Shown here piece after piece: positions 1-8,831 of a DNA stretch of 42,608 nt. This stretch comes from Microcoleus sp. LEGE 07076 (GTDB taxonomy: Bacteria > Cyanobacteriota > Cyanobacteriia > Cyanobacteriales > Microcoleaceae): positions 1-42,608 of the forward strand of contig NZ_JADEWV010000035.1 in the NCBI RefSeq assembly GCF_015207455.1, read 5' to 3'. The notes under the pieces are model-generated. The model saw nothing but the letters and a program-made list of their open reading frames with translations. It had not been told where the DNA came from and ran no database searches. Position 1 is the stretch's first letter. Each line of letters starts with the position of its first letter. The position numbers and the translations under genes were made by a program.

Positions 1-315
1 AATTACTTGACCGTTCAGAGCTCTCCTCTTGGCTAACGAAGATCAGGGCTTTCGGTGTCTGTCGCGAAAGCTATAGCCTTTCTCTAAAAAGTGAGGTGCC
101 CATTTTGCCAAGAAAAGCTTGATAATATAAGGGTTCCAGCATACCTCGGCATACCTCATCTTTCGCTTGAAACGCTATAACGCATTCAGGCGATCGGTCA
201 ACACCATATTAGATGTTAAATTTAAAATTTTAGATGCCGGCATACACACCCGGTAAAGATTTGGAGTAAATCTGGAGCCGCATTTTTTCACTCAACAGTA
301 TAAATTTTAAGTTTT
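1..315. other. Non-coding leader region
   Basis: I see no convincing gene here. The stretch is AT-rich towards its right end and probably holds the promoter of the Ycf20-like gene starting at 316, but no clear -10/-35 pair or operator stands out. Confidence 0.4.
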
Positions 316-648
316 ATGCAGAATACCCGAATTAACAGATTGATTGATGTTCTGGGCGAGCAATTCACACGCTGGGCGAGCAATCCTTGGCGGCGGATTT
401 CGCTGTTGCTAATTAGCTTGCTGTTTGGCACTTTTTTGGGAACAGCTATTTCGACGATCGCCGGACAGTCGGCTGATTGGGATATTATCGCTGGTGCGCT
501 GTTAGTATTGTTGACGGAGTTGGTGAGCCTGCTGGTTTATGGTTTCCCGCGGCTAAAAACCCGTTTTTTGTGGGTGGAAATGCTCAATGCTCTGAAAATT
601 GGTGTGACTTACAATTTATTTGTGGAAGCTTTCAAGCTTGGCTCGTGA
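316..648 (+). CDS. ycf20: Ycf20-like membrane protein (DUF565)
   Basis: A 110-residue protein matching the DUF565/Ycf20 family conserved in cyanobacteria and plastids. The signature is visible: a basic N-terminus followed by NPWRRISLLLISLLFGTFLG, an AGQ-x-DWD stretch, and two hydrophobic segments at about residues 27-47 and 57-78, which predict a small integral membrane protein. Plant Ycf20-like proteins have been linked to non-photochemical quenching; the cyanobacterial role is not settled, so function stays open. The ATG at 316 has only a weak purine-rich upstream stretch, but the conserved N-terminal sequence begins right after it. The glycerate kinase frame follows on the same strand and may overlap its end, so the two could be co-transcribed. 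Confidence 0.85.
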   Translation: MQNTRINRLIDVLGEQFTRWASNPWRRISLLLISLLFGTFLGTAISTIAGQSADWDIIAGALLVLLTELVSLLVYGFPRLKTRFLWVEMLNALKIGVTYNLFVEAFKLGS

Positions 649-730
649 CTACTCCTACACCGAATCAAAGATTAAGGGCATCCGGGCCGGGCCCTTTCTC
701 GGTGAGTTTGGGCCCGATATTTTGCAGAAG

Positions 731-1894
731 ATGGATCGATCGAACTTAACTCCTGTAGAAATTTTAGAAGCATGGATAACTGGCGATCGCCCGCTAACCA
801 ATATCCGCGCCGGCGAGTTAGAATTGCTGGCTGCTTGGGAACTTGCCGATGATGCGCGCTCGCGCGCTTTTAACATTACTCCTGACAATGCAGCCGATTT
901 TGTCCGCCACAAAACCGATTTATTCTTTTCTCTGCTTGACGAACTCCATACTTTCCCCCTAAAGTCAACTGTTTTTCTCGAAACTTTGTGGAATCTTTGG
1001 CTGCCGCTGGCAATCCAATTATCGAATGAAAAACAAAGTTCAAACCAAACTCTAATTCAAGGGATTTTAGGAAGTCAAGGAACGGGGAAAACAACTTTAT
1101 GCCAAGTTTTGAATCTGATTTTGGGAAAACTAAAATGTTCTACAGTCAGCATCTCTTTAGACGATCTTTACAAGACTTATGCCGAGCGCCAACTACTCCA
1201 AAAAGCAGATCCGCGTCTAATTTGGCGAGGCCCTCCGGGAACTCACGATATTGACTTGGGAATAGCAGTTTTAGACAAGCTGCGCGGTTTTCGTAGTTGC
1301 GAATTAGCAGTTGACAATCTAAAATCTGATGTCTTTAAAACTGATAGAATTAACAATATAATAGAAATTCCCCGGTTTGACAAATCGGCCTGCGGTGGTG
1401 CGGGAGATAGAACTCAACCCGAAATTATTTTCGGTGCGGATATTGTACTGTTTGAAGGTTGGTTTGTCGGGGTGAATCCAGTCGCAGAGGCGACATTGAA
1501 CCAGTTTTTGGCGGAGGCGCCGTTTCCGATTTCTACAGAGGGCGACTGTCAGTTTGCGCGCGATATGAATGCGAGGCTGCACGACTATTTGCCGCTGTGG
1601 AACCGATTAGATCGGTTGATGCTTTTGTATCCCCGAGATTACCGCCTTTCTCAAGTGTGGCGCAATCAGGCGGAACGGGAAATGATCGCGGCTGGTAAGT
1701 CGGGAATGGGAGAGGACGAAATTAATCGGTTTGTGGAATATTTCTGGAAAGCCCTGCATCCTGAGTTATTTATTCAGTCGATGCTTTCGGGCGATCGGGT
1801 GGATTTGGTAATTGAAATTTTGGGATCTCGGGCGATCGGAAAAATTGGTCGGGCGATCGACTTAAATTATGTCCGATCGATTGAAAGCGATTAA
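731..1894 (+). CDS. glyK: D-glycerate 3-kinase (plant/cyanobacterial type)
   Basis: Converts D-glycerate to 3-phosphoglycerate with ATP, the last step of photorespiratory carbon recovery. From the ATG at 731 the protein is 387 residues. A P-loop reading GILGSQGTGKTT lies near residues 111-122, followed by a SISLDDLYKTY segment and a later FEGWFVGVNP segment, which are hallmarks of the GLYK/uridine-kinase-like P-loop family. The C-terminus ends with kinase helices rich in RLDRLMLLYPRDYRLSQVW-type sequence. The open frame extends upstream to a TTG at 620, overlapping the Ycf20-like gene by 29 bases, so a longer N-terminus and translational coupling are possible; I prefer 731 because the added 37 residues contain no family motif I recognise. 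The substrate assignment follows the family. Confidence 0.85.
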   Translation: MDRSNLTPVEILEAWITGDRPLTNIRAGELELLAAWELADDARSRAFNITPDNAADFVRHKTDLFFSLLDELHTFPLKSTVFLETLWNLWLPLAIQLSNEKQSSNQTLIQGILGSQGTGKTTLCQVLNLILGKLKCSTVSISLDDLYKTYAERQLLQKADPRLIWRGPPGTHDIDLGIAVLDKLRGFRSCELAVDNLKSDVFKTDRINNIIEIPRFDKSACGGAGDRTQPEIIFGADIVLFEGWFVGVNPVAEATLNQFLAEAPFPISTEGDCQFARDMNARLHDYLPLWNRLDRLMLLYPRDYRLSQVWRNQAEREMIAAGKSGMGEDEINRFVEYFWKALHPELFIQSMLSGDRVDLVIEILGSRAIGKIGRAIDLNYVRSIESD

Positions 1895-2022
1895 AAGTCG
1901 AGCGGGTTTTTGAGATTGTCAATTATTGGCAAATCTTTTTTGTGAAGTGAACCCCTACCTTAATTACGTGCAATCGACCGGAAATGATATTACCATCCTG
2001 CCTTCAATTGAGACAGGCTAAA
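1895..2022. other. Convergent intergenic gap
   Basis: A 128-base gap between glycerate kinase on the plus strand and the small acidic gene on the minus strand. I see no strong hairpin with a T-run that would serve as a terminator. Confidence 0.3.
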
Positions 2023-2388
2023 TTAACTGCCGGGAGTACCGAGGTCGATCGCCTTCTCGACCAAATCGTCAGTAACATTCCCCGGTGCACCTGCGGGCTT
2101 AACTTCCTTAGCCATCGAACGAAAATCCTCGGGCTTGCTGCTGGAATCTGCGGGCTTGGCGATCTCTTTAGGAGCGGGAATATCAAATTTAGGTTTAGTT
2201 GCAGCGGCCGCAGCTTGGGCTCCTGCACTGGTGCGATCGATTTCACTAACACTGAATTCTTTGGAAGCTTCGTAGTCTGCTGATACATCAACCGTCGGCA
2301 ACTTTTGTTCTCCAGCTTCCACATTTTCAGATATCTGCTGAGCCTCAAATGTTTGAGAGTTATTTGATTCTTTACTGACTTCAGACAT
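2023..2388 (-). CDS. Small acidic Ala/Ser/Pro-rich protein, unknown
   Basis: A 121-residue protein I do not recognise. It is rich in Glu, Ser, Ala and Lys, has no hydrophobic segment, and carries an alanine stretch near its middle followed by Lys/Pro-rich sequence; it looks largely disordered and soluble. The start is chosen at the ATG at 2386-2388 because AAGGAG sits six bases upstream; the frame extends ten codons further upstream to 2418 but without such a site. It is convergent with glycerate kinase and divergent from the carotenoid protein gene. Composition resembles small cyanobacterial stress or stroma-like proteins, but no function can be assigned. Confidence 0.6.
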   Translation of the reverse strand: MSEVSKESNNSQTFEAQQISENVEAGEQKLPTVDVSADYEASKEFSVSEIDRTSAGAQAAAAATKPKFDIPAPKEIAKPADSSSKPEDFRSMAKEVKPAGAPGNVTDDLVEKAIDLGTPGS

Positions 2389-2714
2389 AGCTGACTCCTT
2401 GCTACTTTTATTTAACAATTCACTTTTTTGATCCTTGCTTAATTTCCTGATTTTTGCATCTACCCGCAGATGTATCCCTTGCTTCTATCTTAAGGATGAT
2501 TTCTGGGAGGGCAGCAGCTCGACATTACATTGGTTTCCCAAAAGAAAGCAAGTTTAGGCAAGCTCCAAACCCTTACACAATCTGTCATTTCCTACTGTTT
2601 AATCGAAAATAGACAATCGCAAATCAAAAATTGCATTACCTCTTGGGGATGGTGACTTGTGCTTACAAATCTTGATATTTATATATTTTGTAACCCTTTT
2701 TAAGGAACTTATTT
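2389..2714. promoter_or_regulatory. Divergent promoter region
   Basis: A 326-base AT-rich spacer between two divergent genes. It must contain the promoters of both the small acidic gene and the carotenoid protein gene, which opens the possibility of shared control. AAGGAA lies shortly before the ATG at 2715. No inverted-repeat operator was evident by eye. Confidence 0.45.
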
Positions 2715-3242
2715 ATGAACTCACCTGCCGAAACCAATTCTCACGCTCTCTCCAGCGATACTCAAAACACGGTTAAGAAAATCAACGGGTTGGGTACAGA
2801 TGAAAAACTGGCTCTGCTCTACTTTATTTACGAAGAAATGGGAGATTCTATTACGCCAGCCGCCCCCACCGCCGCCCAACCCGAATTAGCTCCTGTGCTG
2901 CTAGATGATTTTTACAACCTTTCCGATGACGAACAACTGAATATAATGCGAGCTATTGTCAACCGCGATGACACGCCTTATTCTCGCGCTTACGGAGCTT
3001 TAACTGCTAACAATCAGTTGGTGGTTTGGTATGCTTGGGCTATTGGGATGGGGGATAAGATTGTGGATATCCCCGAAGGATATGAGGCAACTGAGGCTGT
3101 CAATGGCGTGTTGGGTGACATTGAAGCTCTTGATTTTGAACAGCAAATTTCGGTGCTGCGCGATGTAGCTAATAATATGGGCTACACCGATGTTAAACCA
3201 ATTGCAACTCAGGACAAAGTAGGGAAAACTTCTAGTCTTTAG
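2715..3242 (+). CDS. Helical carotenoid protein (OCP N-terminal domain homologue)
   Basis: A 175-residue stand-alone homologue of the carotenoid-binding N-terminal domain of orange carotenoid protein. Landmarks aligned from memory of OCP: LALLYFIYEEMG at residues 32-43 corresponds to the OCP segment with Trp41 and Tyr44, with Tyr36 in place of Trp41 and Tyr39 kept; the LVVWYAWAIGMG segment keeps the Trp110 equivalent as Trp105; Arg149 in ISVLRD matches OCP Arg155; NRDDTPYSRAYG matches the conserved helix near the carotenoid. There is no C-terminal NTF2-like domain here and no CTD homologue next door, so this is a helical carotenoid protein (HCP). Such proteins bind ketocarotenoids and some quench singlet oxygen or phycobilisomes. 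The HCP clade and its activity cannot be decided here. Confidence 0.9.
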   Translation: MNSPAETNSHALSSDTQNTVKKINGLGTDEKLALLYFIYEEMGDSITPAAPTAAQPELAPVLLDDFYNLSDDEQLNIMRAIVNRDDTPYSRAYGALTANNQLVVWYAWAIGMGDKIVDIPEGYEATEAVNGVLGDIEALDFEQQISVLRDVANNMGYTDVKPIATQDKVGKTSSL

Positions 3243-3355
3243 TCGGCGTTATCAACTGTTTCTGGACAAAGGAAGATTCGAGTCGGCATTTGGATAATGA
3301 GCGGACATCCAGCATATTCCATGTATAGCGATACTCGCATCATTCGCATAATTTA

Positions 3356-3436
3356 TTGTAGGGGCAAACCCCCCGTGGTTGCCCCGATTGAGGGTAGGCA
3401 CGGGGCTGGGTAGGCACGGGGGCACTACCCCTACAA
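3356..3436. repeat. Palindromic intergenic repeat
   Basis: The segment starts with TTGTAGGGGCA and ends with CACTACCCCTACAA, so its ends are inverted copies, and the inside carries repeated GTAGGCACGGGG units. This is typical of short palindromic intergenic repeats dispersed in filamentous cyanobacterial genomes. It lies between the convergent 3' ends of the carotenoid gene and the sensor kinase gene and may act as a bidirectional 3' hairpin. Confidence 0.6.
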
Positions 3437-3482
3437 GTTTTGTGCGATCGTTTAGGGTTGCTATGTTCTTGCTTGTTTACTT

Positions 3483-5339
3483 TTATAGTTTATCGTGAAT
3501 TTTTCGGGGAATTTCTATCTTAAATGTCGAACCTTTTTCAAGCTGACTTTCTGCGGTAATTGTGCCGTTCATCATCTGAACTAAAGAGGCACAAATCGCT
3601 AGTCCTAAACCGGTACCTGGATAATTACGGGTTATGGTTTGGTCTCCTTGGTGGAATTTGTCAAAAATGTGGGGCAGATCGGTTTCACCGATGCCGATTC
3701 CTGTGTCGCGAACGGTGATATTTAGCCGATCGCCATTTAATTCCCCCACCTCAATCCAAATGCAGCCGCGATGTGTGAATTTAACCGCGTTGGAAATCAG
3801 ATTGACCAAAACTTGTCGCAGCCGCCACTTGTCATTAACTATAAACTGATCCTGCAAGCAGACGTTGACTGAAATTGCCACTTTCTTTTCGGTGGCTTGA
3901 GTTCCGAATTCCAGGGCGACATCCATGACTAAGTGCGCTAAATCAAATTCTTCTGTTTTTAATTGAGTGCTACAACTCTCTATTTTGGAGAGGTCAAGGA
4001 TATCGTTAATCAGCACTAGCAGGTTTTTGCCGTTATTTAAAATGCGCGCAACCATCTGTGTTTGCTGGGTACTCAGCAGTTGTTTGTGCTGGCGCAGCAG
4101 CAATTGCGAAAAGCCGATAATTGCATTCATGGGAGTTAGCAACTCGTGGGACATGATGCTCAAAAATTGCGATTTTAACCTGGCTGCTTCTAACAGTTGC
4201 AATTTTTGCTGTTGAATGCGGCGGCTCTGCTTTTCCAATTCTTCCTGCTGGCGAATCAGTAGCTCGTTTTGCAAGTCTAAAAGCTGTTCCTGCTTTTTTA
4301 ATTTTTCGATCGCCCGCGCGGTGTTAATCGCGATCGCAGCTTGTTTTCCCATCACCGCCAGCAGTGGTAAAGATCCGTCAAGGGCCGCGCTCTCTTTCCC
4401 GTTGCCGATCACCAACACGCCCAAACGCCCGGTTTCCCCCGACTCGATCGCCGCTGCACAAGTCGCCGCCGGCACGCCTGAGCCGGAGTCAGAGTACCAC
4501 AGTTGAGACTCTCCCGTCGCAAACGCTTTCAACAGCAGCTTGTCTTGCACCTGGGGGGTTTTGCCTTTCTCAAAGTTTTGGGCGCCTCCGACAGCGATCA
4601 GTTTGAGGCCGCTGCAATCGCCCTCCGGGAGCGCCACCAGGCAAAATTCAGCTCCGGCGATCGCCTCCAGAGTCGCATCCGCCAGCGCTTGCAACAACTC
4701 GGACAAGTCACCCGCGCGCTGGCTTAACAGATTTGTAAACCGCTCGATCGCCTGCAAATCTGCTGCTGCATCCGTTACCTTTATAACTTCACACAAATTT
4801 TCGGCTCTGAAGTTAGGTTCCGAGCAGGCTTGAGGGTGCCAAAATTCTGGTTCTCCTTCTGGCCAGGCTTGAGTTTGTTCGATCGTGTCCATCTCTGTGT
4901 AGGTTCCCACCCACTCTAAAAAATCTTGACTGTCTGGGTTCGCCCGGGAGCCTCTAGCTATGTTCCAGCGGTAAGTGCCGCAGCGCGTTTGGAGACGAAA
5001 TTTTATTTCGTAACTTTGTGCATCCCTGACATTCGGGCCCGATCGCGCCAACAGACGGGGGCGGTCTTCTGGGTGGACGCACGCCAGATAGCCGAAACCT
5101 AATCCTGCTGATGCTGGTACCCCCGTGTACTCCTCCCAGCAAGGACTCAAATAGGTCGCCTGGCCGTTGGCATTTACTTTCCAAACTATTATGTGAGGAA
5201 CTGGCGATGCAGGGCGATCGTCCTGAGTTTCGGAGTCGCCAACTTGCCCTTGGGGGGAGGTTATTTCTGATACTTTGTGTAATGTTTCCCTGTCCGAAAA
5301 ATCGGCGCTAAAATAGTTATTGCCTTGATAGTGAGTCAT
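3483..5339 (-). CDS. PAS-GAF sensor histidine kinase
   Basis: A 618-residue cytoplasmic sensor kinase with no membrane segment. In order: a PAS_3-type PAS domain at about residues 48-165 (WEEYTG, HPEDR and TYRWNIARG landmarks), a GAF domain at about 195-345, a coiled coil at about 345-395, a HisKA domain with the phospho-acceptor His398 in MSHELLTPMNAIIGF, and a HATPase domain to the end with an N-box (LISNAVKF), DTGIGIG, and GTGLGLAI. All catalytic boxes are intact. It is divergent from the NarL-type response regulator at 5739, so the two may be partners, although no such pairing is proven. The ligand sensed by the PAS and GAF domains is unknown. The start has no clear ribosome binding site; a PAS-bearing N-terminus supports it. 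Confidence 0.9.
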   Translation of the reverse strand: MTHYQGNNYFSADFSDRETLHKVSEITSPQGQVGDSETQDDRPASPVPHIIVWKVNANGQATYLSPCWEEYTGVPASAGLGFGYLACVHPEDRPRLLARSGPNVRDAQSYEIKFRLQTRCGTYRWNIARGSRANPDSQDFLEWVGTYTEMDTIEQTQAWPEGEPEFWHPQACSEPNFRAENLCEVIKVTDAAADLQAIERFTNLLSQRAGDLSELLQALADATLEAIAGAEFCLVALPEGDCSGLKLIAVGGAQNFEKGKTPQVQDKLLLKAFATGESQLWYSDSGSGVPAATCAAAIESGETGRLGVLVIGNGKESAALDGSLPLLAVMGKQAAIAINTARAIEKLKKQEQLLDLQNELLIRQQEELEKQSRRIQQQKLQLLEAARLKSQFLSIMSHELLTPMNAIIGFSQLLLRQHKQLLSTQQTQMVARILNNGKNLLVLINDILDLSKIESCSTQLKTEEFDLAHLVMDVALEFGTQATEKKVAISVNVCLQDQFIVNDKWRLRQVLVNLISNAVKFTHRGCIWIEVGELNGDRLNITVRDTGIGIGETDLPHIFDKFHQGDQTITRNYPGTGLGLAICASLVQMMNGTITAESQLEKGSTFKIEIPRKIHDKL

Positions 5340-5738
5340 AACTGGTTTTTATCAATAAGCATTCAACTAGAGCATTAACATCGATTCCAGACTGGTGCTG
5401 CTAGCTTTGTTTATTTTGACTGCCCAAGTGCATCAAAAGTTTTTATACTTTCAATCTATCTGGGTAGTGTTATCTTTACCTCTATCAACGGGCGGACAAT
5501 AACGTAATTCAGTTAAACTGTTAAAACATTCAAAGCTTAGCGTCCCGCGATCCGGCGATCGCCGACGATCGCAGCAAAACAACTTAAAAATTAACTTGCA
5601 ACAGGGTGACTGCATGAGTATGCTTAAAAAAGATGTGCGGGTTGTCAAACCCTAAATCGGGACACATTCTCAAATTTACTCAGTTTAGCTGAGTTAGTTG
5701 ACCATATTTTAAAAATTTAGTGGACTATTGGAAGAAAG
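5340..5738. promoter_or_regulatory. Divergent promoter region between kinase and regulator
   Basis: A 399-base spacer between two divergently transcribed two-component genes, so it should contain both promoters. The short frames within it look random. AGTTAGCTGAGTTAGTT-like direct repeats occur just before the regulator gene, around 5680-5700, and could be a binding site, but this is weak. Confidence 0.35.
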
Positions 5739-6458
5739 ATGAGTAAAATTCGCGTTGCTTTGATAGAAGACCACGACTTGACAAGAGTCGGCATCCGCAC
5801 AGCTTTACAACAGCGTGACACGATAGAAGTAGTCGGGGATGCAGCTAACGCTACAGACGGATTGAAACTGCTTCAGTCTTCAAAGCCTGACGTGGCAATT
5901 GTAGACATTGGCTTGCCGGATTTTGACGGCATTGAACTGACACAAAAGTTCAAAAAATCGGTAACGGAGTCCGATCCAGATACAAAAATTTTGATCCTGA
6001 CTTTTCAGGACAATCAAGAAGAAGTGCTGGCAGCTTTTGCCGCCGGAGCTGACTCTTACTGCATGAAAGATATCAGCTTCGATCAGTTATTAGATGTCGT
6101 AAAAGTAACTCACGAAGGTAACTCTTGGATCGATCCGGCGATCGCCCGCATTGTCCTGAAACAAGCTCGCACGAAAGAGTCGGCCCCGGAAGAACCGAAG
6201 GCTGAGGGCAAAAGAGTCACAATTAAGGCGGCCGAACCCGAGTTCAGTCACATCATTGAAACTTACCCTTTAACCGAGCGGGAATTAGAGGTTTTGGAAC
6301 TGATTGTGCAGGGTTACAGCAATGCTGCGATCGCCGAAAAGCTGTACATTACTGTCGGTACAGTCAAGACTCACGTCCGCAATATTTTAAACAAGTTGTG
6401 CGCTGACGATCGCACTCAGGCAGCCGTACTCGCCCTCCGTTCCGGCTTGGTGGGATGA
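5739..6458 (+). CDS. NarL/LuxR-family response regulator
   Basis: A 239-residue two-domain regulator. The receiver domain covers residues 1-125 with the acidic pair Glu10/Asp11, the phospho-acceptor Asp56 in IVDIGLPDFDG, the Thr in LTFQD and the conserved Lys in CMKD. After a charged linker at about 140-170, a LuxR-type helix-turn-helix spans about 172-237, with LTERELEVLELIVQGYSN and TVGTVKTHVRNIL as the family signatures. It should bind DNA as a phosphorylation-dependent dimer. GGAAG precedes the ATG. Its divergent neighbour is an unlinked-domain sensor kinase, the most economical guess for its partner. The gene set it controls is not visible from this sequence. Confidence 0.92.
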   Translation: MSKIRVALIEDHDLTRVGIRTALQQRDTIEVVGDAANATDGLKLLQSSKPDVAIVDIGLPDFDGIELTQKFKKSVTESDPDTKILILTFQDNQEEVLAAFAAGADSYCMKDISFDQLLDVVKVTHEGNSWIDPAIARIVLKQARTKESAPEEPKAEGKRVTIKAAEPEFSHIIETYPLTERELEVLELIVQGYSNAAIAEKLYITVGTVKTHVRNILNKLCADDRTQAAVLALRSGLVG

Positions 6459-6894
6459 AGCACGACCAGCAGGTAAAAGTAACTTAAAACTAGGGTGCTG
6501 GCCGCGAAGTGTTCCCAATAATCTCAGGTACGCCGCCAGTACCCAGCCGCATAGTTTCAAGTTGAAAAAAAGCTAGATTTGAAGTTTAAATCTATCCCAG
6601 TGCAGATATTTAAAACAATACTTGTGCAACTAAATATACCTTAAGATAGATACAAAATGACGAATGGATTAGTAAAGCTTAGGTAGCTCGTTCGCCAATT
6701 AGCAGAATTGCGATCGAACTTACGAATACTGGCGCGATTTCACACAAAATGCTGCGGCAGGAGCAAGATACTCCTACTTTTAGGAATAGTTAAGCAGTTA
6801 AAAAATTTATATCCGCAGACTGATGCCTGAGTTCGCTTAATTTTGCGAGATTAACATTATCAACTTTTACTGAAATATTCTAAAAAGAGGTACT
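6459..6894. other. Intergenic stretch without a gene
   Basis: This 436-base stretch between the response regulator and the GH13 gene holds no credible frame. It is AT-rich towards the right and must contain the GH13 promoter. A purine-rich AGAGGT sits just before the GH13 start codon. Confidence 0.4.
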
Positions 6895-8547
6895 ATGGTC
6901 GCTCCAATTGAATTTAAGTTATTTGCTCCCTACAACAAAGGAGCTGCCTTGATCGGGTGTTTTTCTAATTGGGAAGAAATCCCGATGGAAAAGGACGAAG
7001 AAGGTTATTTCAGTACCCGAGTTGATTTGGAGGATGGCGTTCATCAATACAAATTTCGCGTGCAGTCGAAAAGCTGGTTTCTGGAAGCAGATCAGTGGGT
7101 AGATGTGCTTGATCCCTACGCGACAGACATTGACGATCCGACTCAAAACGCCGTTGTTCGGATCAAAGATGGCTCGCGCATTGTCGATACCTACGTCTGG
7201 AAACACGATGACAAACCGCTTCCTGCCGATCGGGAATTAGTGATTTACGAAATGCACGTTGCCGACTTTTCCGGCGGCGAAGCAGATCCGCTGGCCCGCG
7301 GCAAGTACAAGCACGTCGTCGAAAAACTCGATTACCTAACCGAACTCGGTGTTAACGCGATCGAACTCATGCCCCTCAAAGAATACCCGGGGGACTACAG
7401 TTGGGGCTACAACCCCCGCTACTTCTTCGCTGCCGAATCCAGCTACGGCACCACAGAAGAACTCAAAAAGATGATAGACGAGTGTCACGCCCGCGGCATT
7501 CGCGTCATCATCGACGGGATTTACAACCACTCCGAATCATCAAGCCCCCTCACCCAAATCGATCACGACTATTGGTACCACCACGCCCCCCGCGATCCAG
7601 ACAACAATTGGGGCCCGGAATTCAACTACGAATTTTACGACGAAAACTTAGGAACTTACCCCGCGCGCAAATTTGCCGGCGATACAGTCCGCTATTGGAT
7701 TCAAGAATACCATCTCGACGGCATTCGTTTCGACGCGGCGCGACAAATTGCCAACTACGATTTCATGCACTGGATCGTTCAAGAAGCCAAAAGTGTCGCC
7801 GGCCCCAAACCGTTTTATACCGTTGCCGAATACATTCCCGAAGATCCTAGCATCACGAATCTAGACGGGCCGATGGACGGCTGCTGGCACGACAGTTTCT
7901 ATCACTCCATAATTCCCCAACTGTGCGGCGATAATTTTGATTTAGAGCGGCTCAAAGAGGTAATCGACTGCAAGCGGCAAGGTTTCTTGGGTGCTACAAA
8001 TGTAGTCAATTATTTGAGCAATCACGATCACGATCGCCTATTCTCAGAATTGGGCGATCGCGGAATTTTGGATGAAGCAGCATTCAAGCGGGCGAAGTTG
8101 GGAGTTGCGCTGTTAATGACTGCAGTTGGCGTGCCGCTGATTTGGATGGGCGAAGAATTTGGCGAATACAAAGCAAAAACAATCGAGCAAGCTAAAATTG
8201 ACTGGACGCTGCTAGGAAATGACATGAATAAAGGTTTGTGGGAATACTACAAAGGCTTGATTCACCTGCGTAAAAACAACCAAGCACTTTACACAGAAAA
8301 CATCGAGTTTTTCCACGAAGACCCCGACTCTAAAGTGTTTGCTTACACTCGCTGGAACGACGAAGGTTCGAGAGTTGTGGTAGTGGCGAATATGTCGGAA
8401 AATTATCTAGCAGGTTACAGCGTTCCCCACTTCCCGGCCAACGGAACTTGGCACGAGTGGACGGGAGATTATGATGTTGAATCCGGCGATGACAATATTC
8501 TGATTGACTTGCCAGAATACGAAGCAAAAGTGTTTGTTTGGCAGTAA
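6895..8547 (+). CDS. GH13 alpha-glucan-acting enzyme with N-terminal E-set domain
   Basis: A 550-residue alpha-amylase superfamily protein. Residues 1-100 form a CBM48/E-set starch-binding-like domain (FKLFAPYNKGAALIGCFSNW). A TIM-barrel follows with the classical GH13 regions: DGIYNH at 207-212, GIRFDAAR with the nucleophile Asp280, TVAEYIP with the acid/base Glu312, and LSNHDHD with the transition-state Asp378. A beta-sandwich C-domain begins near 465. All catalytic residues are present, so it should be active. The E-set plus barrel order is shared by branching enzymes, debranching enzymes and maltooligosyltrehalose trehalohydrolase; I cannot decide the exact specificity. No signal peptide is seen, pointing to cytoplasmic glycogen or oligosaccharide metabolism. 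No partner sugar gene lies nearby. Confidence 0.88.
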   Translation: MVAPIEFKLFAPYNKGAALIGCFSNWEEIPMEKDEEGYFSTRVDLEDGVHQYKFRVQSKSWFLEADQWVDVLDPYATDIDDPTQNAVVRIKDGSRIVDTYVWKHDDKPLPADRELVIYEMHVADFSGGEADPLARGKYKHVVEKLDYLTELGVNAIELMPLKEYPGDYSWGYNPRYFFAAESSYGTTEELKKMIDECHARGIRVIIDGIYNHSESSSPLTQIDHDYWYHHAPRDPDNNWGPEFNYEFYDENLGTYPARKFAGDTVRYWIQEYHLDGIRFDAARQIANYDFMHWIVQEAKSVAGPKPFYTVAEYIPEDPSITNLDGPMDGCWHDSFYHSIIPQLCGDNFDLERLKEVIDCKRQGFLGATNVVNYLSNHDHDRLFSELGDRGILDEAAFKRAKLGVALLMTAVGVPLIWMGEEFGEYKAKTIEQAKIDWTLLGNDMNKGLWEYYKGLIHLRKNNQALYTENIEFFHEDPDSKVFAYTRWNDEGSRVVVVANMSENYLAGYSVPHFPANGTWHEWTGDYDVESGDDNILIDLPEYEAKVFVWQ

Positions 8548-8577
8548 TATCAATTCCACTTGCACTCATCCGGAATT

Positions 8578-8601
8578 GTTGACTGTTGACTGTTGACTGT
8601 T
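8578..8601. repeat. Heptanucleotide tandem repeat (TGACTGT)n
   Basis: About three tandem copies of a GTTGACT heptamer lie just downstream of the GH13 gene, with another degenerate copy near 8640. Short tandemly repeated heptamers are a known feature of filamentous cyanobacterial genomes. The same unit in inverse orientation appears near 18043-18060. Confidence 0.7.
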
Positions 8602-8654
8602 AAGTTAAGAGGGCGGGCACTCTTGGCATCGCCCCTACTGACTGTTGATTGTTT

Positions 8655-8770
8655 TGCTCGTTACCAGGCTCTGCCTGGTAATGCAGATCCGGAGGCTCTG
8701 CCTCCTTCTTTCTTGCAACTTACAGGAGAGAGGAGTGTAGGAGGTGTTTAAGTTATTAAGTTTTCGATCC
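8655..8770. repeat. Partial MITE-like element, long subtype
   Basis: This stretch is nearly the same as the inside and right end of the element at 40098-40243: both hold TGCTCGTTACCAGGCTCTGC, a second AGGCTCTGCCT hairpin, a CAACTTACAGGAGAGAGGA block and a right end reading TTAAGTTATTAA then TTTTCGA. It ends in GATCC followed by TAA, like the other copies. The left inverted repeat present at 40098 is missing here, so this copy is truncated or rearranged. Confidence 0.75.
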
Positions 8771-8797
8771 TAACCTATCTTAAGGACAATCAAATTT

Positions 8798-8831
8798 GTT
8801 TGTAGTGAGGACTAAAGTCCTCACTACAAAC
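8798..8831. repeat. Perfect 16-bp palindrome, GTTTGTAGTGAGGACT family
   Basis: GTTTGTAGTGAGGACT and its exact reverse complement are separated by two bases. Related copies occur at 40740-40800 (longer arms) and as half sites near 11831-11856 and 8957-8982. It is a dispersed intergenic palindrome; transcripts through it would form a strong hairpin. Confidence 0.8.

Noticed and set aside
2004-2348. A second minus-strand frame overlapping the small acidic gene
   Set aside because: Only the frame ending at 2023 has a good ribosome binding site; the other looks like a shifted copy.
7401-7850. A 149-codon frame rich in Arg, His and Pro
   Set aside because: It is a +1 shadow of the GH13 gene, whose own frame carries all catalytic motifs.
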